Assembly: GCF_010731575.1 (NCBI RefSeq)
Contig: NZ_AP022617.1
Location: forward strand, 4,588,001 to 4,652,000
Source of the DNA: Mycolicibacterium monacense
Lineage (GTDB): Bacteria; Actinomycetota; Actinomycetes; Mycobacteriales; Mycobacteriaceae
Direction: 5' to 3'
DNA length: 64,000 nucleotides
Shown: one piece after another, positions 17,506 through 26,485 of the stretch
Layout of the letters: each line of letters starts with the position of its first letter
Numbering within the stretch: the first letter of the stretch is position 1
Notes under the pieces: model-generated
Seen by the model: the letters and a program-made list of their open reading frames with translations, nothing else
The model's database searches: none
Told to the model about the DNA's origin: nothing
Program-made: the position numbers and the translations under genes

Positions 17506-20087
17506 GGTGTCTCCTGAAGCGGTCGGATGGATGGCATCCCGATGGGCACCGGCACCTTGCGGCCGGCGTTCTCGGTGAAGGTGACGGTCGGGTCGGGCAC
17601 ATCGGGCGCGTTGACGAAGGACACGAACCGGGAGAGCTTGTCCGGGTCTTCGAGCACGCCCTTCCACTCGCAGGAGTAGCCCTCGACGTGGCGGGCCATG
17701 GCCGCCTCGAATTCGCTTGCCAGGCCCAGGGAGTCGTCGCAGACGACCTCGCGCAGGTGGTCCAGTCCGAGCTGTTCGACCCACGGCGCGGTGCGCTGAA
17801 GGCGGTCCGCGGTGCGGATGTAGAACATCAGGAACCGGTCGATGTAGCGGATCAGCGTCTCGTCGTCGAGGTCACCGGCGAGCAGCTGGGCGTGTTTGGG
17901 GGTCATCCCGCCGTTGCCGCCGACGTACAGGTTCCAGCCGTGCTCGGTGGCGATGACGCCGACGTCCTTACCGCGCGCCTCGGCGCATTCGCGGGCGCAG
18001 CCGGACACGCCCATCTTGATCTTGTGCGGTGCCCGCAGCCCTCGGTAGCGCAGTTCCAGGTTGATCGCCATCTGCACCGAATCCTGTTGGCCGTAGCGGC
18101 ACCAGTCGCTGCCGACGCAGCTCTTCACGGTGCGCAGCGCCTTGCCGTAGGCGTGGCCCGATTCCATCCCGCCCTCGACGAGCCGGCGCCAGATCTCCGG
18201 GAGCTGCTCGACGCGGGCGCCGAACAGGTCGATGCGCTGGCCGCCGGTGATCTTGGTGTAGAGGTCGAAGTCGCGGGCGATCTCGCCGATCAGGATCAAC
18301 TGCTCGGGAGTGATGTCACCACCCGGCACGCGTGGCACCACCGAATAGCTGCCGTTGCGTTGGATGTTGGCCAGGAAGTGGTCGTTGGAGTCCTGCAGCG
18401 CGGCCTGCTCGCCGTCGAGGATGTGCTCGGAACTGGTCGAGGCAAGGATCGAGGCGACGGTGGGTTTGCAGATGTCGCAACCCTTTCCGGTGCCGAAGCG
18501 CTCGAGCAGTCCGGAGAACGTGCGGATCTCCGTCGCCGACACGATCTCGAAGAGTTCGGCGCGTGAGTGAGAGAAGTGCTCGCACAACGCCTTCGACTGC
18601 TCGACCCCCTCCGCTTCGAGCAGTTGTTTGAGCAGCGGGACACACGATCCACACGACGTGCCCGCCTTGGTGCACGCCTTGAGGCCCGGCACGTCGCAGC
18701 ATCCGCCGGCGATCGCGTCGGTGACATCACCCTTGGTGACGTTGTTGCACGAGCAGATCTGCGCTGCCGCGGGCAGTGCGCCGACACCGAGCCCACCTTC
18801 GGCTCCACCGGAACCGGCGGGCGCGATCAGCGCCATCGGGTCGCCCGGCAGTTGTTCGCCGACCATCGGCCGCAGCACGCCGTACGCCGAGGCGTCCCCC
18901 ACCAGCACCCCGCCGAGCAGCGTCTTGGCGTCGTCGGAGAGCACCAGCTTGGCGTAGGTCTGGTTGACCGCGTCGTTGACGACCACCTCGAGGCAGTCCG
19001 GGGTGCGTCCCATCGCATCCCCGAAACTGGCCACGTCGACGCCGAGCAGTTTGAGCTTGGTCGACATGTCGGCCTCGGGGAACTCCGCGGCACCGCCGAG
19101 CAGCCGGTCGGCCACCACCTCCGCGCTGGTGTAGCCCGGACCCACCAGCCCGTAGCAGCGGCCCTCGATGGCGGCCACCTCACCGACCGCGTAGATGCTG
19201 GGATCGCTTGTCGCGCAACCGAGGTCGGTGAGCACACCACCACGTTCGGCGATCGCGAGCCCGGCGTCGCGGGCGAGTTCGTCGCGCGGGCGGACCCCGG
19301 CCGCGAAGACCACGACGCCCGCGTCGATGAACGACCCGTCGCCCAGGATCACGCGAAGCGAGTCGTCCTCCTCGGAACGCCGCAGGGGCCGGTTGCGCTG
19401 CGCCGGTGTGATCGCGTCGGTGCTGACGTCGAGGTGGACCTCGATGCCCAGGTCGGCGATCATCCGGCTCAACAACGCACCCCCGGCGTCGTCGAGCTGC
19501 TGTGACATCAGCCGCGGCGACCGCTCCACGACGTGGGCGGTCAGCCCGAACCAGCGCAGCGCGTTCGCGGCTTCCAGACCCAGCAGACCGCCACCGATGA
19601 CGACACCCACCGGTGCGCGGCTCGTCTCGCGGGCCCGTGCCGCGTCGGCGCGGATCGCGTCGAGGTCGTCGAACGTGCGGTAGACGTGACAGGCGGGCAG
19701 GTCACGTCCCGGCACCGGCGGCACGAAGGCGTACGACCCGGTGGCCAGCACCAGCGCATCGTAGGCGAACGCGGTCCCGTCGGCGGTCTTCACCGTGCGC
19801 GCGGCGCGGTCGATCGACGTGACCCGCTGTCCCAGTCGCAGGTCGACCAGGTCGTCGCCGGCGTAGTCGTTGCCGGCCAGCGCCAGCAGGGCACGGTCCC
19901 AGTGCTCGGTGTAGCCGGTCAGACCGACTCGGTCATAGGCGGCGTCGGTCTCCTCGGCGAGCACGGTGATCCGCCAGGCGCCCGCGTCGTCGCGCGCGCG
20001 CAGCGCTTCGACGAACCGGTGCCCGACCATGCCGTGGCCGACGACCACGACGTTTCTCGCTGGTCCGTTGGAAATGCTGGTCGACAT
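17502..20087 (-). CDS. nirB: Nitrite reductase (NAD(P)H) large subunit, siroheme enzyme
   Basis: An 861-residue assimilatory nitrite reductase. In order: FAD/NAD(P)H-binding reductase (residues about 10-320; VVVVGHGMVGHRF at the start), a BFD-like [2Fe-2S] domain (CSCNNVTKGDV then CGSC), a second ferredoxin-like Cys-rich segment, and the sulfite/nitrite reductase half-domains with the four [4Fe-4S]-siroheme cysteines at 657, 663, 697 and 701 (CVGSDWC and CAREC). It reduces nitrite to ammonium with six electrons. The ATG at 20087 is chosen because a -10 box sits 7 nt upstream and the protein begins as in the family; the frame extends further upstream without coding character. Confidence 0.94.
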   Translation of the reverse strand: MSTSISNGPARNVVVVGHGMVGHRFVEALRARDDAGAWRITVLAEETDAAYDRVGLTGYTEHWDRALLALAGNDYAGDDLVDLRLGQRVTSIDRAARTVKTADGTAFAYDALVLATGSYAFVPPVPGRDLPACHVYRTFDDLDAIRADAARARETSRAPVGVVIGGGLLGLEAANALRWFGLTAHVVERSPRLMSQQLDDAGGALLSRMIADLGIEVHLDVSTDAITPAQRNRPLRRSEEDDSLRVILGDGSFIDAGVVVFAAGVRPRDELARDAGLAIAERGGVLTDLGCATSDPSIYAVGEVAAIEGRCYGLVGPGYTSAEVVADRLLGGAAEFPEADMSTKLKLLGVDVASFGDAMGRTPDCLEVVVNDAVNQTYAKLVLSDDAKTLLGGVLVGDASAYGVLRPMVGEQLPGDPMALIAPAGSGGAEGGLGVGALPAAAQICSCNNVTKGDVTDAIAGGCCDVPGLKACTKAGTSCGSCVPLLKQLLEAEGVEQSKALCEHFSHSRAELFEIVSATEIRTFSGLLERFGTGKGCDICKPTVASILASTSSEHILDGEQAALQDSNDHFLANIQRNGSYSVVPRVPGGDITPEQLILIGEIARDFDLYTKITGGQRIDLFGARVEQLPEIWRRLVEGGMESGHAYGKALRTVKSCVGSDWCRYGQQDSVQMAINLELRYRGLRAPHKIKMGVSGCARECAEARGKDVGVIATEHGWNLYVGGNGGMTPKHAQLLAGDLDDETLIRYIDRFLMFYIRTADRLQRTAPWVEQLGLDHLREVVCDDSLGLASEFEAAMARHVEGYSCEWKGVLEDPDKLSRFVSFVNAPDVPDPTVTFTENAGRKVPVPIGMPSIRPLQETP

Positions 20088-20094
20088 GGGCGCA

Positions 20095-20100
20095 AGGCTA
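20095..20100 (-). promoter_or_regulatory. Probable -10 box of nirB (leaderless)
   Basis: Read on the minus strand, TAGCCT is followed by 7 nt and then the nirB ATG. No ribosome-binding site is seen. The promoter has no recognisable -35 box, consistent with activator-dependent expression by GlnR/NnaR. Confidence 0.45.
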
Positions 20101-20219
20101 GGAATCGGATATTGCCGCGATGTCGCCTCGTGTGAAGGCCCCATCACGGTGTGCTCACGTCGCTTCGCGAGCGGTTGTGAGACCGCCGCCGCTGTTTCGC
20201 CCCAGGCGAACACCACAGC

Positions 20220-20246
20220 GGAACATGAGCGCGGTCGACTCAAGTT
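20220..20246 (+). promoter_or_regulatory. SigE/SigH-type promoter of hsp20
   Basis: GGAACA (20220-20225), 18 nt, then GTT (20244-20246) matches the extracytoplasmic-stress consensus GGAAC-N18/19-GTT of mycobacterial SigE and SigH. It lies about 57 nt before the hsp20 ATG. In M. tuberculosis the orthologous acr2/hsp gene is controlled by these factors. Confidence 0.55.
20224..20244. promoter_or_regulatory. HAIR element (HspR operator) in the hsp20 promoter
   Basis: CATGAGC-N7-ACTCAAG matches the HspR box CTTGAGT-N7-ACTCAAG with 5 of 7 bases in the left arm, 7 of 7 in the right and the exact 7-nt spacer. It occupies the spacer of the GGAAC/GTT promoter, a position expected for repression. HspR control of acr2 is known in M. 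tuberculosis. Confidence 0.65.
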
Positions 20247-20302
20247 CTATTGGGCAGAGGACCGGCGCAGGGTCGGTCTCCACCAGACGAGGAGAGCAGC
20301 AC

Positions 20303-20749
20303 ATGAGCAACGTGGCCTTGCGGGTGCGACCCGCGTGGGATCTGGATCGGTGGGTCCGTGATTTCTTCGGTCCGGCCGCAGCCAACGACGGGTTCAGCGG
20401 TACCGCGGCCCCGGGTTTCAGCCCGGCCGCCGAGATCGCCCGAGACGGTGACGACGCGACCGTACGGGTGGAACTGCCCGGCGTGGACGTCGACAAGGAC
20501 GTCACCGTGGAGGTCGACAACGGTCAGCTCGTCATCCACGGCGAGCGGCGCGACGAGCGCAGCGAGGAAAAGGACGGCCGGACGCTGCGCGAGATGCGGT
20601 ACGGCTCGTTCCGGCGCTCGTTCCGGCTTCCGCAGCACGTCACCGGCGATGCCATCTCGGCGTCCTATGACGCCGGTGTGCTGACCGTCCGGGTGGCCGG
20701 CGCCTATGCCGGGGCCCAGCCGCAGCGCATCGCGATCGAGAACAAGTAG
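20303..20749 (+). CDS. hsp20: Hsp20/alpha-crystallin small heat-shock protein
   Basis: A 148-residue small heat-shock chaperone. The alpha-crystallin domain runs from about residue 40 to 135 (RVELPGVDVDKDVTVEVDNG; GSFRRSFRLPQHV; the closing SYDAGVLTVRV strand), followed by a short tail with an I-x-I-like IAIE. It holds unfolding proteins as oligomers in the cytoplasm. The ATG has a GAGGAG-type box upstream. It is divergent from nirB and corresponds to hsp/acr2 (Rv0251c). Its promoter carries SigE/SigH and HspR sites. Confidence 0.92.
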   Translation: MSNVALRVRPAWDLDRWVRDFFGPAAANDGFSGTAAPGFSPAAEIARDGDDATVRVELPGVDVDKDVTVEVDNGQLVIHGERRDERSEEKDGRTLREMRYGSFRRSFRLPQHVTGDAISASYDAGVLTVRVAGAYAGAQPQRIAIENK

Positions 20750-20784
20750 CCCCTCGGCGCGACCCTCTGGGCGCCGAGAATGAG

Positions 20785-20821
20785 GTCAGGGTCGTGAATC
20801 CTCGTGGTTCACGACCCTGAC
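20785..20821. terminator. Bidirectional terminator hairpin between hsp20 and the PEP-mutase-family gene
   Basis: GTCAGGGTCGTGAA (20785-20798) and TTCACGACCCTGAC (20808-20821) form a perfect 14-bp stem with a 9-nt loop between two convergent genes. It lacks a T-run but is placed to stop transcription in both directions. Confidence 0.7.
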
Positions 20822-20845
20822 TGCTGTCTGGCGACGGCGGCGCCG

Positions 20846-21604
20846 CTACTTCCAGCGGGCGAGTAGTTCGTTCGCCCGGGTGGCCAGCGCCGCCTGGAGG
20901 AACGGGCCGAAGCTGATGCGCGCGACGCCGAGGGGTCCGAACGACGCCGGATCGTCCTGATCGGGTATGCCGATCGCGTTGACCGGCAACGGCAGCTCGG
21001 AGGTCAGGCGGCGTTGCGTGTCCGGATCGTGGCGCCCGACCGGGTAGAGCACGTCGGCGCCCGCCTCGGCGGCCTCCTTCAGCCGCGCCACCGCCCGGTC
21101 CACCCGGTCGGCGTCGTCACCGTCCTTGCGCAGGAACAGGTCGGTGCGGGCGTTGACCACCACGTGAACCCCGGCGTCGTCGGCGGCCGCCCGCAGCGCC
21201 CCGACCAGTTCGGCGTGTTCACCGGCCGACCGCAGCCGGCCACCCTCACCGTGCACGGTGTCCTCGATGTTGAGCCCGACGGCGCCGACGCCCAGCAGCC
21301 CCTCGATCAGCCGGGTCGGCGCCTCGCCGTACCCCGATTCGATGTCTACCGACACCGGTACGTCGACGGCATCGGTGATCTGCGCGACGCGGGTGAGCAA
21401 TTCGTCGAACGTCATCCCCTCGTTGTCGGCGCGCCCGACCGAATCGGCGACCGGGTGGCTGCCGACCGTGAGCGCGGCAAACCCCGCGCCGACGGCGAGG
21501 TTGGCCGACCAGGCATCCCAGACGGTGGGCAGGACCACGGGATTTCCGGGCTGGTGCAGGGCGAGCAGGGCGTCGGCGAGCTGCTTCAGATCGTGGTTGG
21601 GCAC
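20846..21604 (-). CDS. Isocitrate lyase/PEP mutase superfamily protein
   Basis: A 252-residue TIM-barrel enzyme of the ICL/PEPM superfamily. Visible features are the N-terminal LPTVWDAWSANLA, the metal/substrate strand VSVDIESGYGE (about residues 82-92), GLNIEDTVHGEGG (about 113-125; the usual E-D pair) and VNARTDLFL. The KKCGH motif of true isocitrate lyases is absent, so it is more like carboxy-phosphonoenolpyruvate mutase or oxaloacetate-hydrolase-type relatives. The start is GTG at 21604. Substrate unknown. Confidence 0.83.
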   Translation of the reverse strand: MPNHDLKQLADALLALHQPGNPVVLPTVWDAWSANLAVGAGFAALTVGSHPVADSVGRADNEGMTFDELLTRVAQITDAVDVPVSVDIESGYGEAPTRLIEGLLGVGAVGLNIEDTVHGEGGRLRSAGEHAELVGALRAAADDAGVHVVVNARTDLFLRKDGDDADRVDRAVARLKEAAEAGADVLYPVGRHDPDTQRRLTSELPLPVNAIGIPDQDDPASFGPLGVARISFGPFLQAALATRANELLARWK

Positions 21605-21636
21605 GGGCCCATCCTGCCGCCTCAGACGTGATCTGT

Positions 21637-21652
21637 CTCACTCTTAAGTGAG
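21637..21652. promoter_or_regulatory. Palindrome upstream of the sdh1 operon
   Basis: CTCACT-CTTA-AGTGAG is a perfect 6-bp inverted repeat with a 4-nt spacer, 63 nt upstream of the first gene of the Sdh1 operon and 33 nt from the divergent gene. It is placed to act as an operator for either. No known regulator site is recognised. Confidence 0.4.
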
Positions 21653-21714
21653 TGATGTGGCTAGCATCGGTTGCGTACTGTGATTCACGACACCCTTCAG
21701 CCCAAGGAGGTCAC

Positions 21715-22011
21715 TTGTCCACCACGACCGGTTTCGCCGAACTGCACGAACTCATCGGCGGCCTGCGACGCTGCGTCACCGCGCTGGCGTCCCAGTACGG
21801 CGACTCCCCGGCGATGCGCCGCATCGTCAACGATGCCGAACGCATCCTCAACGACATCGACCGTCTCGACATCGATGCCGAGGAACTCGAACTCGGCCGC
21901 GGGTTGAGCAGACATCGCCACGTCGGCGAGAAGATCCCGATCCCCGACACCCAGTACGACACCGAATTCTGGCGCGGTGTCGACGACGAGGGCCTCGGCG
22001 GCACCCACTGA
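21715..22011 (+). CDS. Conserved hypothetical protein, first gene of the sdh1 operon (Rv0250c-like)
   Basis: A 98-residue soluble protein without a recognised domain, largely helical in its first half (LHELIGGLRRCVTALASQYG) and acidic at its C-terminal end (DTQYDTEFWRGVDDEGLGG). The start is TTG at 21715: an AAGGAGG box ends 4 nt upstream and no ATG or GTG fits. It always seems to precede the Sdh1 genes in this synteny block (counterpart Rv0250c), so it may help assemble or regulate the complex; this is inference. Confidence 0.8.
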   Translation: MSTTTGFAELHELIGGLRRCVTALASQYGDSPAMRRIVNDAERILNDIDRLDIDAEELELGRGLSRHRHVGEKIPIPDTQYDTEFWRGVDDEGLGGTH

Positions 22012-22108
22012 GCGGTCGCGGGCGGCCCGCCGCCCGCACCACCACCGGCGTGACAGCGCCGACCGCGGGTTACCGCATGCCCGCCCCACCGATACCCGAA
22101 AGGCAACC

Positions 22109-22927
22109 GTGAGCGCACCGACCGCAGACCGCGAGGGCACCGGCGTCTACTCCGCCGGCCGCGCCAAGATCCCGCAGCGGACGTTGCGCACCGACCGTTG
22201 GTGGGTGCCGTCGCTGTTGACCAACCTCGGCCTGGCCGCGTTCGTCGTCTACGCGACGATCCGGGCGTTCTGGGGCAGCGCCTACTGGGTGGCCGACTAC
22301 CACTACCTGACGCCGTTCTACTCACCGTGTGTCAGCAAGGGCTGCATCCCGGAGGCCAGCCACTTCGGCCAGATTCTGCCCGACGTCTGGTGGCTTCCGT
22401 ACGCGGCGTTCTCGCTGCCGTTCCTGCTGCTGTTCCGGCTGACCTGTTACTACTACCGCAAGGCCTACTACCGCTCGGTGTGGCAGTCGCCCCCGGGATG
22501 CGCTGTGGCCGAACCGCATTCGACCTACACCGGTGAGACCAAGCTGCCGCTCATCATGCAGAACCTGCACCGCTACTTCTTCTACGTCGCCGTGCTCATC
22601 TCGCTGATCAACACCTGGGACGCGATCCTGGCGTTCCACTCCCCCAGCGGATTCGGCTTCGGACTCGGCAACGTCATCCTCGTCGTCAACGTGGTGCTGT
22701 TGTGGACCTACACGATCTCCTGCCACTCCTGCCGGCACGTCACCGGCGGCCGCCTCAAGCACTTCTCCAAACACCCGGTCCGGTACTGGATGTGGACTCA
22801 GATCAGCAAGCTCAACACCAGGCACATGCAGTTCGCGTGGATCACGCTGGGCACCCTGGTGCTGACCGACTTCTACGTCATGCTGGTCGCCAGCGGCACC
22901 ATCTCCGACCTGAGATTCATTGGCTGA
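22109..22927 (+). CDS. sdhC: Succinate dehydrogenase 1 membrane anchor subunit SdhC with Cys/His cluster motif
   Basis: A 272-residue membrane subunit with about five hydrophobic segments. It carries CHSCRH at residues 205-210 and a second Cys/His group (C74, C79, H85) in a periplasmic-side loop. Mycobacterial Sdh1 is known to hold an unusual Rieske-type [2Fe-2S] cluster in its membrane subunit, and CHSCRH is the natural ligand candidate here. The start is GTG at 22109. It is the counterpart of Rv0249c and lies directly before sdhA. Confidence 0.87.
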   Translation: MSAPTADREGTGVYSAGRAKIPQRTLRTDRWWVPSLLTNLGLAAFVVYATIRAFWGSAYWVADYHYLTPFYSPCVSKGCIPEASHFGQILPDVWWLPYAAFSLPFLLLFRLTCYYYRKAYYRSVWQSPPGCAVAEPHSTYTGETKLPLIMQNLHRYFFYVAVLISLINTWDAILAFHSPSGFGFGLGNVILVVNVVLLWTYTISCHSCRHVTGGRLKHFSKHPVRYWMWTQISKLNTRHMQFAWITLGTLVLTDFYVMLVASGTISDLRFIG

Positions 22928-22968
22928 GTAGTGATTTCACACACGCACGAAACGACGAGTGAGGTTTG

Positions 22969-24915
22969 ATGGCGGCGAGCGACCCCCGACCCGGCGACTC
23001 CAGCGGTATCGAGAGACACCAGTACGACGTGGTGGTCATCGGTGCCGGCGGCGCGGGTCTGCGAGCAGTGATCGAAGCACGCGAACGCGGCCTGAAGGTC
23101 GCCGTGGTGTGCAAATCGCTGTTCGGCAAGGCGCACACGGTGATGGCCGAGGGCGGCTGCGCCGCATCGATGGGCAATACGAACCCGAAGGACAACTGGC
23201 AGGTCCACTTCGGCGACACCATGCGTGGCGGCAAATTCCTCAACAACTGGCGGATGGCCGAGTTGCACGCCAAGGAGGCGCCCGACCGGGTGTGGGAACT
23301 GGAGACCTACGGCGCGCTGTTCGACCGCACCAAGGACGGCCGGATCAGCCAGCGCAACTTCGGCGGTCACACCTATCCGCGGCTGGCCCACGTCGGTGAC
23401 CGCACCGGCCTGGAGATCATCCGCACCATGCAGCAGAAGATCGTCTCGCTGCAGCAGGAGGACAAGGAGGAACTCGGCGACTACGAGGCCCGCATCCGGG
23501 TGTTCGCCGAGTGCACCGTCACCGATCTGATCAAAGACGGGGATCGGATCGCGGGAGCCTTCGGCTACTGGCGGGAGAGCGGCAGCTTCATCCTCTTCGA
23601 CGCACCCGCGGTCGTGCTCGCCACGGGCGGAATCGGCAAGTCCTACAAGGTCACCTCGAACTCGTGGGAGTACACCGGCGACGGACACGCGCTGGCGCTG
23701 CGGGCCGGCGCGACCCTGATCAACATGGAGTTCATCCAGTTCCATCCCACCGGCATGGTGTGGCCGCCCAGCGTGAAGGGCATCCTCGTCACCGAGGGTG
23801 TGCGCGGTGACGGCGGTGTGCTGAAGAACTCCGACGGCAAGCGGTTCATGTTCGACTACATCCCCGACGTGTTCAAGGGCCAGTACGCCGAGTCCGAGGA
23901 CGAGGCCGACCAGTGGCTCAAGGACAACGACTCCGCGCGCCGAACCCCCGACCTGCTGCCCCGCGACGAGGTGGCCCGCGCGATCAACACCGAGGTGAAG
24001 GAAGGTCGCGGCACCCCGCACGGCGGCGTCTACCTCGACATCGCGTCGCGCATGAGCTCCGAGGAGATCAAGCGGCGGCTGCCGTCGATGTACCACCAGT
24101 TCATGGAGCTCGCCGAGGTCGACATCACCACCGACGAGATGGAGGTCGGGCCCACCTGCCACTACGTGATGGGTGGCATCGAGGTCGACCCGGACACCGG
24201 CGCCGCCAAGACGCCGGGCCTGTTCGCCGCCGGCGAGTGCGCCGGCGGTATGCACGGGTCGAACCGGTTGGGCGGCAACTCGCTGTCGGACCTGCTGGTC
24301 TTCGGCCGCCGCGCCGGACTGGGCGCCTCGGACTACGTACGCGCTCTCGGCAACCGGCCGACGGTGTCGGAGGAGGCCGTCGAGGCGGCGCGCAAACTGG
24401 CGCTCGCCCCATTCGACGGGCCGAGCGACGGTCAACCGGAGAACCCCTACACCATGCAGCTCGACCTGCAGGACACGATGAACGAGCTGGTCGGGATCAT
24501 CCGCAAGGCCGACGAGATCATCGAGGCCCAGGGCAAACTCGACGAACTGCGCGATCGGTTCAAGCGCATGAAGGTCGAGGGTAACCGGCACTTCAACCCC
24601 GGCTGGCACCTCGCGATCGACCTGCGCAACATGCTGCTGGTCAGCGAGTGCGTGGCCAAGGCGGCGCTGGAACGCACCGAGAGCCGCGGCGGCCACACCC
24701 GCGACGACTACCCGTCGATGGAAGCGGAGTGGCGCAGAACGCTGCTGGTGTGCCGGGCCCAGGGGGACGACGTCGTCGTCCCGAGCGTCACCGTCACCCG
24801 CGAGGACCAGGTGCCGATGCGCGACGACCTGCTCGAGCTACTGGACATCGAAGAACTCCAGAAGTACTACACCGACGAGGAACTCGCCAACCACCCGGCA
24901 AGGAGGGGCTCATGA
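22969..24915 (+). CDS. sdhA: Succinate dehydrogenase 1 flavoprotein subunit
   Basis: A 648-residue FAD flavoprotein of the succinate dehydrogenase/fumarate reductase family. The dinucleotide motif VVVIGAGGAGLRAV is at about residues 21-34, the His for covalent FAD attachment is probably H56 (KAHTVMAEGG), and the substrate region includes EFIQFHPTG and HGSNRLGGNSLSDLLVFG. It oxidises succinate to fumarate on the cytoplasmic side. The ATG at 22969 follows a GAGG box; its stop overlaps the sdhB start (ATGA). It is the counterpart of Rv0248c. Confidence 0.94.
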   Translation: MAASDPRPGDSSGIERHQYDVVVIGAGGAGLRAVIEARERGLKVAVVCKSLFGKAHTVMAEGGCAASMGNTNPKDNWQVHFGDTMRGGKFLNNWRMAELHAKEAPDRVWELETYGALFDRTKDGRISQRNFGGHTYPRLAHVGDRTGLEIIRTMQQKIVSLQQEDKEELGDYEARIRVFAECTVTDLIKDGDRIAGAFGYWRESGSFILFDAPAVVLATGGIGKSYKVTSNSWEYTGDGHALALRAGATLINMEFIQFHPTGMVWPPSVKGILVTEGVRGDGGVLKNSDGKRFMFDYIPDVFKGQYAESEDEADQWLKDNDSARRTPDLLPRDEVARAINTEVKEGRGTPHGGVYLDIASRMSSEEIKRRLPSMYHQFMELAEVDITTDEMEVGPTCHYVMGGIEVDPDTGAAKTPGLFAAGECAGGMHGSNRLGGNSLSDLLVFGRRAGLGASDYVRALGNRPTVSEEAVEAARKLALAPFDGPSDGQPENPYTMQLDLQDTMNELVGIIRKADEIIEAQGKLDELRDRFKRMKVEGNRHFNPGWHLAIDLRNMLLVSECVAKAALERTESRGGHTRDDYPSMEAEWRRTLLVCRAQGDDVVVPSVTVTREDQVPMRDDLLELLDIEELQKYYTDEELANHPARRGS

Positions 24916-25664
24916 GCTACCAGGCGAAGATGCGGGTGTGGCGCGGCGACGACGAGGGCGGCGCACTGCAGGACTACACCGTCGAGGTCAACGAGGGTGA
25001 GGTTGTCCTCGACATCATCCACCGCCTGCAGCAGACGCAGACCGGTGACCTCGCGGTGCGCTGGAACTGCAAGGCCGGGAAGTGCGGATCGTGTTCGGCG
25101 GAGATCAACGGGCGGCCGCGTCTTCTGTGCATGACCCGGATGTCGACGTTCGGCGAGAGCGAGACGGTCACGGTGACGCCGCTGCGGGCGTTCCCGGTGA
25201 TCCGCGACCTCGTCACCGACGTGTCGTTCAACTACGAGAAGGCCCGCGAGATCCCGTCGTTCACCCCGCCCAAGGATCTGCAACCCGGTGAGTACCGGAT
25301 GGCGCAGGAGGACGTGAACCGCTCGCAGGAGTTCCGCAAGTGCATCGAGTGCTTCCTGTGCCAGAACACCTGCCACGTGGTGCGCGACCACGAGGAGAAC
25401 AAGAAGGAGTTCGCCGGGCCCCGCTACCTGATGCGGATGGCCGAACTGGACATGCATCCGCTCGACGTGCACGCCCGTCGCGCCGAGGACTCCCAGGAGG
25501 TGCACGGCCTCGGCTACTGCAACATCACCAAGTGCTGCACCGAGGTCTGCCCCGAACACATCAAGATCACCGACAACGCGCTGATCCCGATGAAGGAGCG
25601 CGTTGCCGACCGCAAGTACGACCCGGTCGTCTGGCTGGGCAACAAGCTGTTCAGGCGGAAGTGA
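24912..25664 (+). CDS. sdhB: Succinate dehydrogenase 1 iron-sulfur subunit
   Basis: A 250-residue iron-sulfur protein that carries electrons from SdhA to the membrane subunit. Plant-type [2Fe-2S] ligands are in CKAGKCGSCS plus a later Cys (LLCMTR); the [4Fe-4S]/[3Fe-4S] ligands are in CIECFLCQNTC and CNITKCCTEVCP. The start overlaps sdhA by 4 nt. It is the counterpart of Rv0247c. The three subunits form Sdh1, used by mycobacteria for succinate oxidation alongside a second enzyme, Sdh2. Confidence 0.94.
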   Translation: MSYQAKMRVWRGDDEGGALQDYTVEVNEGEVVLDIIHRLQQTQTGDLAVRWNCKAGKCGSCSAEINGRPRLLCMTRMSTFGESETVTVTPLRAFPVIRDLVTDVSFNYEKAREIPSFTPPKDLQPGEYRMAQEDVNRSQEFRKCIECFLCQNTCHVVRDHEENKKEFAGPRYLMRMAELDMHPLDVHARRAEDSQEVHGLGYCNITKCCTEVCPEHIKITDNALIPMKERVADRKYDPVVWLGNKLFRRK

Positions 25665-25725
25665 TCCACGTCACGCTCGGGTAGCCTCGGTACCAAGCAG
25701 CCAATCAACGACGAAAGGCAGCCTG

Positions 25726-25887
25726 ATGACCCTCAGTCACACGCACAGCCTCAACGACATCCGAACGGCGATCCGGGAGTTGTCCACGCGCGCCGACCTG
25801 GCCCGCAAGGAGGGCCGGCCCAGCGATGCCGCCGAGATCGAGCGGCGGATCCAGGGTTATCGCGAGGAACTCGCCCAGCGCCCCTAG
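25726..25887 (+). CDS. Small hypothetical protein downstream of sdhB
   Basis: A 53-residue soluble, charged, helical protein (DIRTAIRELSTRADLARKEGRPSD is the central region in two parts). The ATG at 25726 has an AAAGG box 6-9 nt upstream. It lies 61 nt after sdhB; a TAGCCT box at 25682-25688 could give it its own promoter. It is convergent with the flavin-reductase-like gene. Function unknown; I regard it as real because of the ribosome-binding site, codon pattern and operon position. Confidence 0.65.
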   Translation: MTLSHTHSLNDIRTAIRELSTRADLARKEGRPSDAAEIERRIQGYREELAQRP

Positions 25888-25898
25888 ACCCCGTCGCG

Positions 25899-26396
<498 letters not shown>

Positions 26397-26485
26397 TCAC
26401 ACGGGCGTCGGCGAGGAGCCATGGTCTGAGTCCCGGTGAGCGGAAACCGGCGCGGCGCCCCCGGGGCGGTAGCCTGACGCTCATC

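Noticed and set aside
20165..20220. GlnR box upstream of nirB (GTTTC near 20194)
   Set aside because: The second half-site does not match GTNAC at the 6-nt spacing; only a TTCGCC-N3-GGCGAA palindrome is present.
20088..20243. N-terminal extension of NirB from a start at 20243
   Set aside because: The extra 52 residues have no family similarity and would run through the predicted nirB -10 box.
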